Positions 50,623 to 60,444 of a stretch of DNA of 64,000 bases are shown piece by piece (within the stretch, counting starts at the first letter, position 1; each line of letters opens with the position of its first letter). The DNA is taken from assembly GCA_021495925.1 (NCBI GenBank), contig JAKEKT010000086.1:96100-160099 (forward strand), in the 5' to 3' direction. The DNA is from Diplodia intermedia. Lineage: Eukaryota; Ascomycota; Dothideomycetes; Botryosphaeriales; Botryosphaeriaceae. The notes below the pieces were generated by a model, which was not told where the DNA came from, ran no database searches, and saw only the letters and a list, made by a program, of their open reading frames with translations. A program made the translations under genes and the position numbers.

Positions 50623-52914
50623 TCACACACCCACCACCCACCTCACACCCCACTCCCACACCCACGGCGCCAGATCCCGGCGATCCCCCCACCACCACGA
50701 CCCGCCCTCCTCGACCCACGCACCCGGCAGCATAACCCTCTCGACCACCACCGCCCACCCCTGCACGACCGCCACGACGCCCCGCCGCACCGACCGGCGC
50801 AGCAGCAGCAGTTCCAGCAGCGGCAGCAAGACGTACGCGCGCAGCGTGCGTGGCAGCGAGTACACGCCGGCAACGCCGTCGACGAGGTCGGCAGGGGAGG
50901 AGACTTTGTCGGCGATGTCGTCGGCGACGTCGTCGTCTCTGCGCTTGGCAGTCGTCGTCGACGTCGGAACATCTGTAGGCTTCTTCTGCTTCGGCGCCAC
51001 GCTGAGTTCGAGGTGGGTGCTGCTGCTGTTGCTGTTGCCACCGTCGCCGCCGCCGCTACTGCTACTGCTGCTACCGCTACTGCCCGGCCTGGAAGACCAG
51101 CCAAGCGGTGCCGGTGGAGCCGGTGGTGGAGGAGGAGTGGACGGCGACTGCGGCAGCGGCAGCGGCAGTGGCAGTGGCGCAAACTCGCGCTTCTTGGAAT
51201 GGTGGCGCTGCCGCGGCGGCGAGGTGTCGGCGGAGCGCGAACGGCGCGAGTCGGGGCTGCCGGGCGGCGTGGGGGGAAGCGTGGAGGCGACGAAGCGGGT
51301 CACGAGGGGGTTGAGGACGGGGCTGGTGGGAGGGGTGTGTAGATCGGGCGGCTGCATAGCAGGGAGGTGGCCGTTCTGGTGTTGTTGGGGTGGTGCAGGA
51401 ACGGCTTCGTCGGTGGAGGTGGACCGCTTCTGGGGGGGAGGCGGCGGCGACGACGGCGATGCGGTCGATGACACGAGCGAAGCTATGGCGGTGGAGAAGG
51501 GAGGGGCGGAGAGGGGCGGCAGGGTCCAGGAGCAGCGCGTGGGGTGGATGCTTGTGGCTGTGCCTGTTGGCGTGGGCGAGGTGCGGACGGTGATGTCGAT
51601 GGCGAGGGGTGCGGAGGGGTGGCCTGGCAGGGCGGCGACGAAGGCGTCGACGAAGGAGTGCATGGAGACGTGCAGAGGCGAAGATGGCTGGAGGAAGAGG
51701 CGTCCGGCCGTCTCGTCCGCGGCGTCTGCTGCTTTGGACGCTGCGAAGGCTCGCACCGCGCCGTCCAGCACGACTGCGTGGGCCCGGTATGCCTCTCCCC
51801 CTTCAGCCTCGACCTCCACCACCTCGCGCATGACCCATGGCCGCGCATCCGACACGTCAAGACGCGCAAGGCACTCATACGTCTCGTTCAGACTGTCGCC
51901 GTCACCCACCGGCAGCTCCACCCTCTGCACCTCGCCGGCAACGTCCGACCCCCGCGCCTCCAACACCCACTTCTTCCCCTGCTTCCTCCCGGCGTGCAGC
52001 ATCCCATGCACATCCCCTCTCCTCCTCACCACAACATCCTCTCTCCTCGGCTCCACAGCCTCGGCTCCACACCCTAACTCCTCAACCAACCGCCCGAACG
52101 CCTCATCTCCCTGCACGACCCCGGCCACAGCCCCCTCCGGTGCCAACACCCCACACCTCACCCTCGGCCTCCCCCTCTCAGCCTCTCTCCCCAGCGTCTC
52201 CCTTAGCAGCCCCACCGCCTCACGCAGCGCAGCATCACCACCCCCGCCATCGACGAGCAGCTCACACGGCACCCAAACACTCGGCCTCAGGCGCAGAATG
52301 ACGCCCAGAACCTCATGCTCGTAGAGCGAGGACGCGACGTCGTCGTCAGGATCTGCGTGGCGGACGGTGAGCGGTGCGGCGGGGATGTGCAGGCGGTGGG
52401 CGGACGCGACGGCGGCGGAGAAGCTGGTCGCGGGCGGGAGCAGCGAAGAAGGGTTGAGGAGGAGAGAAAGGGGGAAGCGGCGGGACGGCGGGTCGGGCAG
52501 CGCGTGCGCGACGGCGACGGCGTAATCGCCGCGGGCGTGCAGGGCGCGGGCGAGGGAGAGGGCGCAGGTGTTGCTGCGGGCGCTGTTGGTGGTGAGGAGG
52601 ATGGTTTGGCGGCCCGTTAATGCGGGCTGGCGCTGGCACCGCCGGCGAAATGGGAGACTGGCGGAGAGGCGGAGGAGGACGAGGACGAGCAGGGTGAATG
52701 GGAGGGCGAGGAGCAGGAAGAGGCGCAGGGCGGCGGTGGAGAGGCGGGTCAGCGTCGCGTGGGCGGGCATGCGGCGTGCGGAGGCGGTGGCGGCGCGGCT
52801 GTGGCGCGTTATCAGGGCGGTTGCGGCCGAGCGCAGCAAGCAGAGCAGATCCATGGCGTACAGCGCAGCCGTCAGGCCGGGGATGTTGAAAAGGGAAAAC
52901 GAAAAGAGCGCCAT
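50623..52914 (-). CDS. ATP-grasp-like membrane-associated protein, 763 aa
   Basis: A single frame from ATG 52914. A hydrophobic segment at about residues 62-84 (LRLFLLLALPFTLLVLVLLR) is a likely membrane anchor. Next comes a Rossmann-like pre-ATP-grasp fold: QTILLTTNSARSNTCALSLA, ALHARGDYAVAVAH, then LRPSVWVPCELLV and VVQGDEAFGRLVEELGCG. Then comes an ATP-grasp-like half with PWVMREVVEVEAEGGEAYRA, HAVVLDGAVRAFAAS, LFLQPSSPLHVSMHSF and APLAIDITV. These follow the order of fungal ATP-grasp carboxylate-amine ligase-like proteins, though metal-binding residues are not obvious. A Pro/Ser-rich insert and a second hydrophobic stretch (AYVLLPLLELLLLRR) follow. Substrate unknown. It lies upstream-to-downstream in the same orientation as the hydrolase at 53.3-54.7 kb. 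Confidence 0.6.
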   Translation of the reverse strand: MALFSFSLFNIPGLTAALYAMDLLCLLRSAATALITRHSRAATASARRMPAHATLTRLSTAALRLFLLLALPFTLLVLVLLRLSASLPFRRRCQRQPALTGRQTILLTTNSARSNTCALSLARALHARGDYAVAVAHALPDPPSRRFPLSLLLNPSSLLPPATSFSAAVASAHRLHIPAAPLTVRHADPDDDVASSLYEHEVLGVILRLRPSVWVPCELLVDGGGGDAALREAVGLLRETLGREAERGRPRVRCGVLAPEGAVAGVVQGDEAFGRLVEELGCGAEAVEPRREDVVVRRRGDVHGMLHAGRKQGKKWVLEARGSDVAGEVQRVELPVGDGDSLNETYECLARLDVSDARPWVMREVVEVEAEGGEAYRAHAVVLDGAVRAFAASKAADAADETAGRLFLQPSSPLHVSMHSFVDAFVAALPGHPSAPLAIDITVRTSPTPTGTATSIHPTRCSWTLPPLSAPPFSTAIASLVSSTASPSSPPPPPQKRSTSTDEAVPAPPQQHQNGHLPAMQPPDLHTPPTSPVLNPLVTRFVASTLPPTPPGSPDSRRSRSADTSPPRQRHHSKKREFAPLPLPLPLPQSPSTPPPPPAPPAPLGWSSRPGSSGSSSSSSGGGDGGNSNSSSTHLELSVAPKQKKPTDVPTSTTTAKRRDDDVADDIADKVSSPADLVDGVAGVYSLPRTLRAYVLLPLLELLLLRRSVRRGVVAVVQGWAVVVERVMLPGAWVEEGGSWWWGDRRDLAPWVWEWGVRWVVGV

Positions 52915-53287
52915 GGAGCGAAGTCAGTCAGAAGAAAAGGCGTCGAGATACGAGCAAGTATAAGTCAGCAAAGCCACATGAGCAAAGGGAAAAAGCAAAA
53001 AACAAAACCAAGGACACATGAGAAAGATGAGATGCCGTGCTACCGCCTCGGCCAGGCTGCCCCGCTGCCCTTTTTCACTGTTTCCTGGCCGCCAGCTGAT
53101 GGCAACACGACATACGTGTAGCGCGCGGAGGGGTCGTTATGACCTCATCGCGCATCCCCCGCAAACCAACCACACCCCTCCACCGTCCTCCCCACCCCGT
53201 ATTGGACGCAGCAGCAGCAGTCTCCTAGCAAGCTACACCCCGCCACGACGGCCCCGCGCGCCTCACCATCGCGCCCGCTCGACCTAC

Positions 53288-54678
53288 CTAACTCAACCAC
53301 CTGTCCGCCACCCACCCCAGCGCCTCCCTCAGCCAGCCATCCTCCTCCTCGCTCGCCGTCGCCTCGAACCCGTGCTCGCCAGGCCGCAGGACCAGCTTGA
53401 CAACAGCGCCGCCGCCGTCGCCGATCGCCCGCCCATCGCACTGCTGCTGCACGCGCCACGTCTTCTCCCACGCGCGGCAGAACCGCCTGCTCCCCTGCAC
53501 CGGCACCACCGTATCGTCGGTGCCGTGGATGACGCACAGCGGCGGCGGCAGGAAACGTGCGGCCGCGGCCGTCTTGCCTCCTCCCCCCGCGGCGTCGCAT
53601 CGCCGTCGCATCATCGTCATCGTCATCGTCGTCATCTTGTCCTCGAGCACTTCGAGCGGGTAGAGCTCGCGCTCGCCCCCCAGCAGCTCGCCCACCCGCC
53701 CGTGCTGGAACAGCGCGAGCGACAGCTCCGCCCGCGCCGGCGGCGTGACGCTGCTGATGACGCCGCCGCCCGTGCGGTGTGTGCGCGCGCGCGCCGCTGC
53801 CGCGATGTGCTCGTCGATGATGCGCGCGTCGAGGAGGGCGCCGACGCCTACGATTTGCTTCGCTTGGGAGGCGCGGTCTGTGTTCTCCCGGAGCAGGAGC
53901 TTTGGCGATGTGCTAGTGGGGACTTTGGCGACGGTGGTGCATGACGGAGCGCCTTCGGTATGGAGGCAGGAGGTGTTGACGTTGATGATGCGGCGGCCGC
54001 CGCGCGTGAAGTGCTCGTCGCCGAGGTCGAGCATGGGGAAGATGCCGAGAATGACCTTGATGCGGTTGGGGTGCATGAGTGCAGACTGGATGGCGAGCCA
54101 GCCCCCTGCGCTTTCGCCGCTGACCATGATTTGGCCAAGGTCGACGCCGTAGGGCGTGTTTAATGGGTCTTTGAGAAGTAGGTAGGCGTGCAGAGATGTG
54201 AAAAGCCATGACCAGAGGGAGGAGATGTCTGAAAGGATGTCCAAGCCACTGGCTTCCGGTAATAGCCGGTAGTCGGGAGATATGATGGTGGCTGAATGGG
54301 CGATGGCGTATGTCAGGAGGTACGGCGGGAACCAGGGGGCGTGGAGGCGTGTACCATTGACCTGTATACATGTGATGAGACGCCATATTCGGCTAATTCT
54401 GCACTCGGAATCCTTGAGAGTTCCGGCATAGAAGTCAGAATAAGATGCTAGGAAGGGGAACCCACCAAACCGCCTCCGTGGAACCGGACAATGATCGGCC
54501 GGGGACCCTTGCACGCGCTGCTCGGAACCAATACCGACGTCTGTATAGGATGGCTGTCCACGAACTTATAGCTAACGTCGAAGATGCGAAACCCTTTGAA
54601 GCGTGCGTCCTGCGAGGGCAGCGTAGCTAGAGGCATTGCTGCTTGAGATCTGTACGTAAAGGCGGAGTCGTATATCAA
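53288..54678 (-). CDS. Alpha/beta hydrolase (HSL/alpha-beta hydrolase-3 type), 428 aa
   Basis: Model complement(join(53288..54361, 54466..54678)). The 104-nt intron (GTGGGT...ATACAG) falls right after the oxyanion-hole motif: exon 1 ends RFHGGGL and exon 2 begins VNGTRLHAPW. The phase is 0 and the total 429 codons. HGGG is at 67-70. The nucleophile is Ser155 in VSGESAGG, followed by acid HGTDDTVVPV and His401 in GEHGF. YRLLPEA is typical of the hormone-sensitive-lipase-like family. No signal peptide. It would hydrolyse ester or lactone bonds of small lipophilic substrates. An Ala/Arg-rich insert of about 60 residues before the acid is unusual. Confidence 0.8.
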
Positions 54679-55204
54679 CCTGCGAAGGCTATGCAGCGCA
54701 ATCGCTTTAAAGCTATTTTCCGCCCTTCCCCGCTGCTTCCGCGCCCCGCGTGTGACCGAGTCATTTTCCTTGTCGCCAATCCTCCAGTCCCCTGCAGAAA
54801 CGCACCGTTTGCTATCTATCCCCTTGTTCCCGATGCCGTCTTGTGCAGCCCATCACAAATGACCTTGCCGTCTTCAAATCACATTCGTCAGAAAGGGAAG
54901 TGTGGCCCGGGATGTCAGATTCATTCGGTGCCATGGGATCGTGGCCGCTCTCCGGTCCCGCATGCAGATATTCAGGTGATGGTGATGAACGACAAACAAA
55001 AAACCAACCCTCGCTGGCGCAACCCCGAACCCAAACGCACACCCTGCCTCCCGCAATGCCCTGAACTGCCCCATGCTCTTCCTCATGCCATTGTGTTGCT
55101 GCGCCCCTCGGGCCCCCTGTGCTCCGGAAAATGCCGTGGTACCCATGTGCGCCGAAGCAATGCCATCCACCAAAGACCTCCATGTGATGTTCGACGGTTT
55201 GATA
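54679..55204. other. Intergenic
   Basis: About 0.5 kb upstream of the hydrolase; likely its promoter. No gene recognised. Confidence 0.4.
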
Positions 55205-55420
55205 TGGTGCCGAACCCTCTTAGAGGCATGTTTGTCGCAAAAGATGTGGTGCCGGACCCTCCTCGAGGCATGTTTGGCGTTAAGAAATATGGTTCCGGAC
55301 CCTCCCCGAGGCGCTGTGGTTTCGCTCCCTCTCAGAGGCACTGTGGTTTCGCTCCCTCTTTGAGGCACTGGTTCCGCTCCCTCTTAGAGGCACACCGGTT
55401 CCGCTCCCCCTCCTCGGCAC
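55205..55420 (+). repeat. Two nested minisatellite-like arrays
   Basis: The first part repeats a ~47-bp element (GGTGCCG.ACCCTC.TCGAGGC then ATGTTTG). The second repeats a ~27-bp element (GTGGTTTCGCTCCCTCT then AGAGGCACT) about four times. The shared CCCTC..GAGGC core suggests the shorter unit derives from the longer one. Confidence 0.8.
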
Positions 55421-55439
55421 TCGCCCACCAGCCATCCCC

Positions 55440-55973
55440 CTACTCCCCCCTCACCCTCTCCACGACCCTTTCCAGACGGTACTTGATATGCGGGCAGTTG
55501 CGGCGCGCCCTCTGGAAGTCGGCGTGGGTCGAGCCCATGGCGGCGCGGCCGAGCCGCAGCACCTGCCTGAGCTGGTGGCGGCAGTAGTTGCGGTCGGCCG
55601 GCTGCATGGTGCCAGCCGCGCTCGCCGTCGTCCTCGCCGCGGCCGCGTCTTGCAGCACGCCCAGCAGCTGCTGCCGCGCCAGCAGCCGCAGCTGGTCGAC
55701 CGCCGCGTCGTCGCGCTCGCTGCCGCTGTGAAGCTCCGCGAGCCCCGCGGCGATGCTGCGCTTGGCCGCTTCTAGTCCCCCCTGCGCTCGCGTGAGCGAC
55801 AGGAGGAGCGCGCGGCGGGCGGCTGGGTTGGTGGTGGTGCTGGTGGTGGTGTTGGTGCTGGTGCTGGTGCTGGTGGTGGCGCCGGCGCTGGTGGTGGAGG
55901 CGGCGGCGGCGGTGGTGGCGGCAGCGGCAGCAGGGCCGGCGGCGGGAGGGGCGGGAGGAGCGGAGGAAGCCAT
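55440..55973 (-). CDS. Small Ala/Thr-rich helical protein, 177 aa
   Basis: The start is taken at ATG 55973 (MASSAPPAPPAAG). The same frame upstream to 56168 encodes a Thr/Ile run from a trinucleotide microsatellite and is probably 5' UTR. Residues 1-55 are Ala/Thr low complexity. Residues 60-177 are helical and basic (LTRAQGGLEAAKRSIAAGLA, then RLLARQQLLGVLQDAAA, then NYCRHQLRQVLRLGRAAM) and end VERVRGE. Family not recognised. Confidence 0.5.
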   Translation of the reverse strand: MASSAPPAPPAAGPAAAAATTAAAASTTSAGATTSTSTSTNTTTSTTTNPAARRALLLSLTRAQGGLEAAKRSIAAGLAELHSGSERDDAAVDQLRLLARQQLLGVLQDAAAARTTASAAGTMQPADRNYCRHQLRQVLRLGRAAMGSTHADFQRARRNCPHIKYRLERVVERVRGE

Positions 55974-55974
55974 C

Positions 55975-56060
55975 GTGATGGTGATGGTGGTGGTGATGAT
56001 GATGATGGTGATGAGGAAGATGATGGTGGTGGTGGTGGTGACGAGGATGGTGGTGATCTT
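55975..56060 (+). repeat. ATG/GTG trinucleotide microsatellite
   Basis: A run of GTGATG and GATGGTG repeats immediately upstream (in the minus sense) of the 177-aa gene, probably in its 5' leader. Confidence 0.75.
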
Positions 56061-56359
56061 GGTGTGGATTGGATGAGGGCGGAAGATCTGGAGCTGGACT
56101 GCTGGAAGGTATCGAGTAGGAAGGAGCGCGAGCGGTGGTGAGATGTGCAAGTGAGAGTCACCCAGCAACCATCCGAGCTAAGCCTATTTTGGCCGGTGTT
56201 GGATTTACTGTGGACTTGCGACTGAACACTCACGAGGATACTACTCTCCTCCTACGTGGGTAGCTGTATCCAATCTTTGGACGAGCTGTTCCGTCCGAGA
56301 CTCGCCCACTTGTCAAGTGATGATCCAGTTAAAGGAGTGGTAATCCTTCTTGGAGTATC

Positions 56360-56563
56360 ATGGCTAAGACACACGAGCGCAGCTGGCCAACGAGAACGCG
56401 TCGCATAACGCGTCGCATGCTAATAAACAGCAGACTAGACTTAATACAAAAATACGAACCGCTCGAGGACCCGTTACTCCGAATCGAACGCGCAAGGAAA
56501 GCAGCGATCAAGGGGCCAACCAAGCCAGACGACGAGCACGATAGCACCGACAAGCAGAAGTAA
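56360..56563 (+). CDS. Possible small basic protein, 67 aa
   Basis: ATG 56360 opens MAKTHERSWPTRTRRITRRM and the frame continues LINSRLDLIQKYEPLEDPLL to a stop after DDEHDSTDKQK. The charge pattern is natural and the start context is good. No family is recognised. It may be a genuine small protein or part of a decayed gene. Confidence 0.35.
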   Translation: MAKTHERSWPTRTRRITRRMLINSRLDLIQKYEPLEDPLLRIERARKAAIKGPTKPDDEHDSTDKQK

Positions 56564-57675
56564 GACGCCGTTGGCCACCCACCCCCGACGCGGCTATAGG
56601 CGAGCGACCGAGCGTGCGGAACCATTCCTTACAGATGACAGCTGTGCACGTCAGAGCAACAGCAACACCGGGCGGGAGCAGACACATCTCAGCATGAGAT
56701 ACCATCTACCAAAAATGGGCAAGTCACTGCTGCTTTGACTGCGACAGGATGAGACACTTCTATATACCACCGCTATCCAAGCCAATGGCCTCTGTGCTCG
56801 TCGCCCCCGTACTCGTGGTCGCCACGCTCGCTTTTAACAACTACCCACCATAGTCTGCCGCGCTCTCCATCGTTACCAGCCTGCCCACAGCCGCCGCTCT
56901 CCGGGCGCGCGCTCGTCCATACCAGCATCTGCGACCCTACCGCAAGAGAATAACACGCCACCGACACTGACATGCAATCCACAAAGACCTTTCAAGCTCG
57001 TCCCCAGATTCCAATGCAGCGGATCCAGCCATCTTTTGGTTGTGATTGAGTGCGTGGCCGTCCTAATTTAAGACCGCAGCGACGCCACGCCCGCCGTCGC
57101 GAAGTTAATGCGTGAAGATACCGAGTTGTTCATACATACTTCCATTCGTACTGGTTCAGCGCTTGAGCTTCCGTCCCGCCCAATCCCTCGCCCGCCGCGG
57201 TCTGTGGCTCTTTCTACAGGTTCGCCCTGCCGTTATCATCGCAAAGTGCAGCTGTTGCTCGGGTTCGGGAATGAGCATACTGTAAGGACCGAAGTTGCAG
57301 AACAACTCGCCAGGGCTCATCGCTGTCGTTGCCTTTTCGAGGCCGCTGGGAAAGGTCGATTACGGCAAGAGAGTGATGGTCTGTATGGCTGTCCAGCACG
57401 ACTTGGGCCAGCAGGCAAATTCTGGGACTGCGACCTGTAGCTCGGGCTATCTCAGCTGCAGGAGAGCCGTCCTCCCCACTTTGCTAACATGAGGCGCGCG
57501 ATGAGGACAGTTGAGTTCATTTTTAACTACATGAAGCGCAGGGGGAATACTATGGTGAAGATAAGGCGAACGGTATGGCAATGGAGCCTAAGGCTCGCCC
57601 GCTAGCAACACCCCTTCCACTGAAGCAGCGGATTGCATGCTCGAACGACTCATACACGACCAGAGCAACAGTTAA
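56564..57675. other. Gene-poor stretch
   Basis: About 1.1 kb of short frames; no motifs. Might contain unrecognisable upstream remains of the retroelement that follows. Confidence 0.35.
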
Positions 57676-58275
57676 ATGTTATCATTAGAGGCTATGTCCA
57701 TGGCAGAGAACCATGAGATGTACAGTGACTCGTCAATCCACCCGGTGGTATCCATTACGCAGATTAAACCCGTGCCACAGCAAGACGATCCTTACCAACG
57801 CGAACCACACCCCGAGCCAGGACCCGTAGGAGGAGAGTCGGACGACAAAGAACGTCCATGGATCGCTAAACGACTTTTCTCGCGCCAAATCCGGTATAAG
57901 CATAACATTCCGGTCAAACGATATCTTGTAAAATAGGAAGGTTGGGGGCCGGCTTATAACGTGTGGCGTTTCGAAATGGAGCTCGACGGAGCGTAAGAGC
58001 TTGTACAGAAATACGACGACGCACACCCCTTGGTCGAAGGCAAACTAGAGCCCAGGCGGACCCGGGTTACCGTGAGGAGAGAGCGGCGACGCACCTGCCT
58101 CCTACAATGGACTTCCCAGGCTGGTGTCTATTATGACCTCCCGCGATCCGAGGACGAGGTCATATATTAGGAGGCGCACGTTCTTGGGGAGGTCCATGAA
58201 GCGAAGGAGACCTTTGTCAAGCGGCGGAAAGAATGGCGGGAACGGATCCATGATGGCGGTGTTATTCTGAGGTGA
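57676..58275 (+). mobile_element. Relic of a Gypsy-type chromodomain integrase C-terminus
   Basis: One frame reads HPVVSITQIKPVPQQDDPYQ, then KRLFSRQIRYKHNIPVKRYL, then VK-stop-EGWGPAYNVWRFEMELDGA-stop-ELVQKYDD. This is the end of a chromovirus (Ty3/Gypsy) integrase followed by a chromodomain: 'QYLVRWKGYGPEHDxWEPxEHLxNA.ELVxxYE'. The first TAG (57934-57936) replaces the conserved Trp (TGG to TAG). The TAA at 57994-57996 fits CAA to TAA. Both match RIP-type changes. No LTRs or upstream pol domains are seen nearby, so this is an isolated fragment. Confidence 0.65.
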
Positions 58276-58817
58276 AGAGAGTGGCTACGCGTGCTGGTGT
58301 AATGAAGAGCGCGTGGGCGCGTGGTAGAATGCTCACTGTTTATTGCAGAAGCTGTTGACGCGCTAAGCCTGATTTAATCGGAGGAAGATTCGCGTCATCG
58401 TTGTTGGTGCTGGTTGACTAGACTTAGACCATTTGCTCTCATCTAGATATTTCAAGTAGATTCCTGGGGTGGTGATGAAGGAGGTTTGGATCGCCTCAGC
58501 TATCCGTGTTTGAACAATGCCTTGACAAGGAAGTTTTAGAGATTACCTTGTTCTTTCAGGGCACGCACGAGTCTTATTACTTGATCATCATGTCTACGGT
58601 CATGTCGTGTGGCTGGGTTGCTGCCATTCTCTGACAGCATGCGAACTGGTGCTACTCTTTCAATCCGAAGAAATGGCATTTCGTCAAGTATGTCAAGCAG
58701 TATAGAAAGAACTCGGCATCTTGTTTGATGCTAGCCAATAACATACAGTGATGGAAAGTGTATCAATATGGACAAACATGTGGAAAGCTTCATCAACCAT
58801 TGCGCAGTCAGACTTCC
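58276..58817. other. Intergenic
   Basis: About 0.5 kb between the retroelement relic and the 3' end of the 2EXR-type gene. No feature recognised. Confidence 0.4.
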
Positions 58818-59728
58818 TCAAGATGCAAACGTGACAAAGCATTCCTCCCACGGTACTCGTTTCCTCACTTGATATTGCCTCCCGCTGTCCTCGATATAAC
58901 TCTTAATTTCTTCCACGCCTTCGTAAGTCTCCATGACCACTTGCTTTACTTTCAACTCATCCAGCAACAAAAGGACGTCGGCAATATGGGCCAGCGGAAC
59001 GGCTTGTCGCAAGTTGACATGGACTTCCTGCAGGTGCTCCATCTGCTGAACGGCAGTGCAGACCTGACGCCAAACCGGAGGCCTGTCTAGAGTGCGATAG
59101 GGATGGTAGTTCTGGGTGTAATTCCGACTCCAATTGAGTTCCACGCGGATCCGGATGCGTCTGATGGGATTTGCAAGGAATGAAGGTAGGCACTTCGAAA
59201 AGCAAATGAACTCCTGCGGCAACTTGAAGTCGAAGATGTTGTTCAAGTACAGAAATGACAAGGTTTCGCCGTAGCTGAAGAGGAAAGTGTAAGTTTCGGG
59301 TGCGTTGAGGAGGTGTTTGGTACGCACAGTCTTTTGCAGCTCAATGGCAGGCCCAGGATGGCGCCCTTGGCGACAGTTTGGCCATCGGGAAGGGCAGCAT
59401 GTTTTGTGCAAACAGTGGAGGTGAAGTGCCAGTCCATGTGATTGAGCCATGCTTTCTGGGCCCACGTCTTTCCGCAGTCCAGGCGTTCCTCCCTGAGCAG
59501 GACTGCCCAGGAAACGGGGACGGCGGGACGGGGTCGTTCGTAGCATCTCATGGCCGGACAGTGCTCCATGTGGATCAGCTCGCCGCCCAGAGCATACTCC
59601 CAAATGACCAGTCTAATTTCGGCGGGCAGTCTGAATAGCGGCGATTGGAATTGGTTCGCGGGCTGTCGTTTGGTTAGCGGATGCGGTGGTGCCGAGAAGT
59701 CATGGCCGCACTGTCTGGGCGTCGCCAC
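58818..59728 (-). CDS. 2EXR/DUF7730-type hypothetical protein, 285 aa
   Basis: Model complement(join(58818..59274, 59328..59728)). The 53-nt intron (GTGCGT...CTCTTCAG) joins LPLSCKRL to YGETLSFLYLNNIFDF; the exons sum to 286 codons. Residues 30-50 (SPLFRLPAEIRLVIWEYALG) and the post-junction motif are the signature of the very common Pezizomycotina family with an F-box-like N-terminal LPxEIRxxIWEYAL helix, then LxLxxTCRxxYxExxxxLYxxNxFxF. The rest is LRR-less helical sequence (IRRIRIRVELNWSRNY, then LDELKVKQVVMETYEGVEEI). Function unknown for the family. It is divergently transcribed from the glycosyltransferase gene about 0.7 kb away. Confidence 0.8.
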
Positions 59729-60444
59729 CGGGAGACGACGCCTCTGCGCCCACCGTGCCGCCTCGGATCCAAGACCTATAAAAGCTCTGCATCATGTCGT
59801 CGGGCGCGGTCTGACGGGCGCACTGGGATGGGATTTAGAGGTGGATCGGCGGTGAAGGCTTTCCGGGATGCTCGCGAGTTGCAGGTGTTGTTGCCTGACG
59901 GACGCATGGACCCACCCCGGCGGCTGTGTCTTTTCTTGGCTCCACAGGGACATTGCTTGGCAACGTGCGATGGGAGTGGACAACAAGAACTTGACCAAGC
60001 AAAAGAAGCACTCCAGGATCACCATTAACCTCTCCCCCAAGCCACGCGGGTAGTGCCAGTGGGACCGACACGCATTCACGTGACGTCGTATGCGATAGGC
60101 TGCTGGAAGAGGGATGGACAGAGCGGTACAGCCGCCGTGCATGGTTCCCGGATTAGGTTAGCCATCCCAAGCATGTACAGCTGGCCATGCGTGGAGCCAG
60201 GCCGGAAGGGGGCGTGTTTTGCCTAGTCCGTGTCCTAGCCCGTGTCCTAGCCCGTGTGCGCGTGTCCCTAAGCGCGCGCGCCGCGTACCCGTGTCGATCC
60301 CTGTCGTATTCGCTCCCAGCCCTACGCCGCATCTCTACGCTGCGCCGCAACGAGACCTTACTTATTGCTCCTTCGAAGCCTTGTTTCTCCTTCGTCCCCA
60401 TTCTTTCTTCCTTTTCTGCGTATACCCCTTCCCCATTGGCTACC

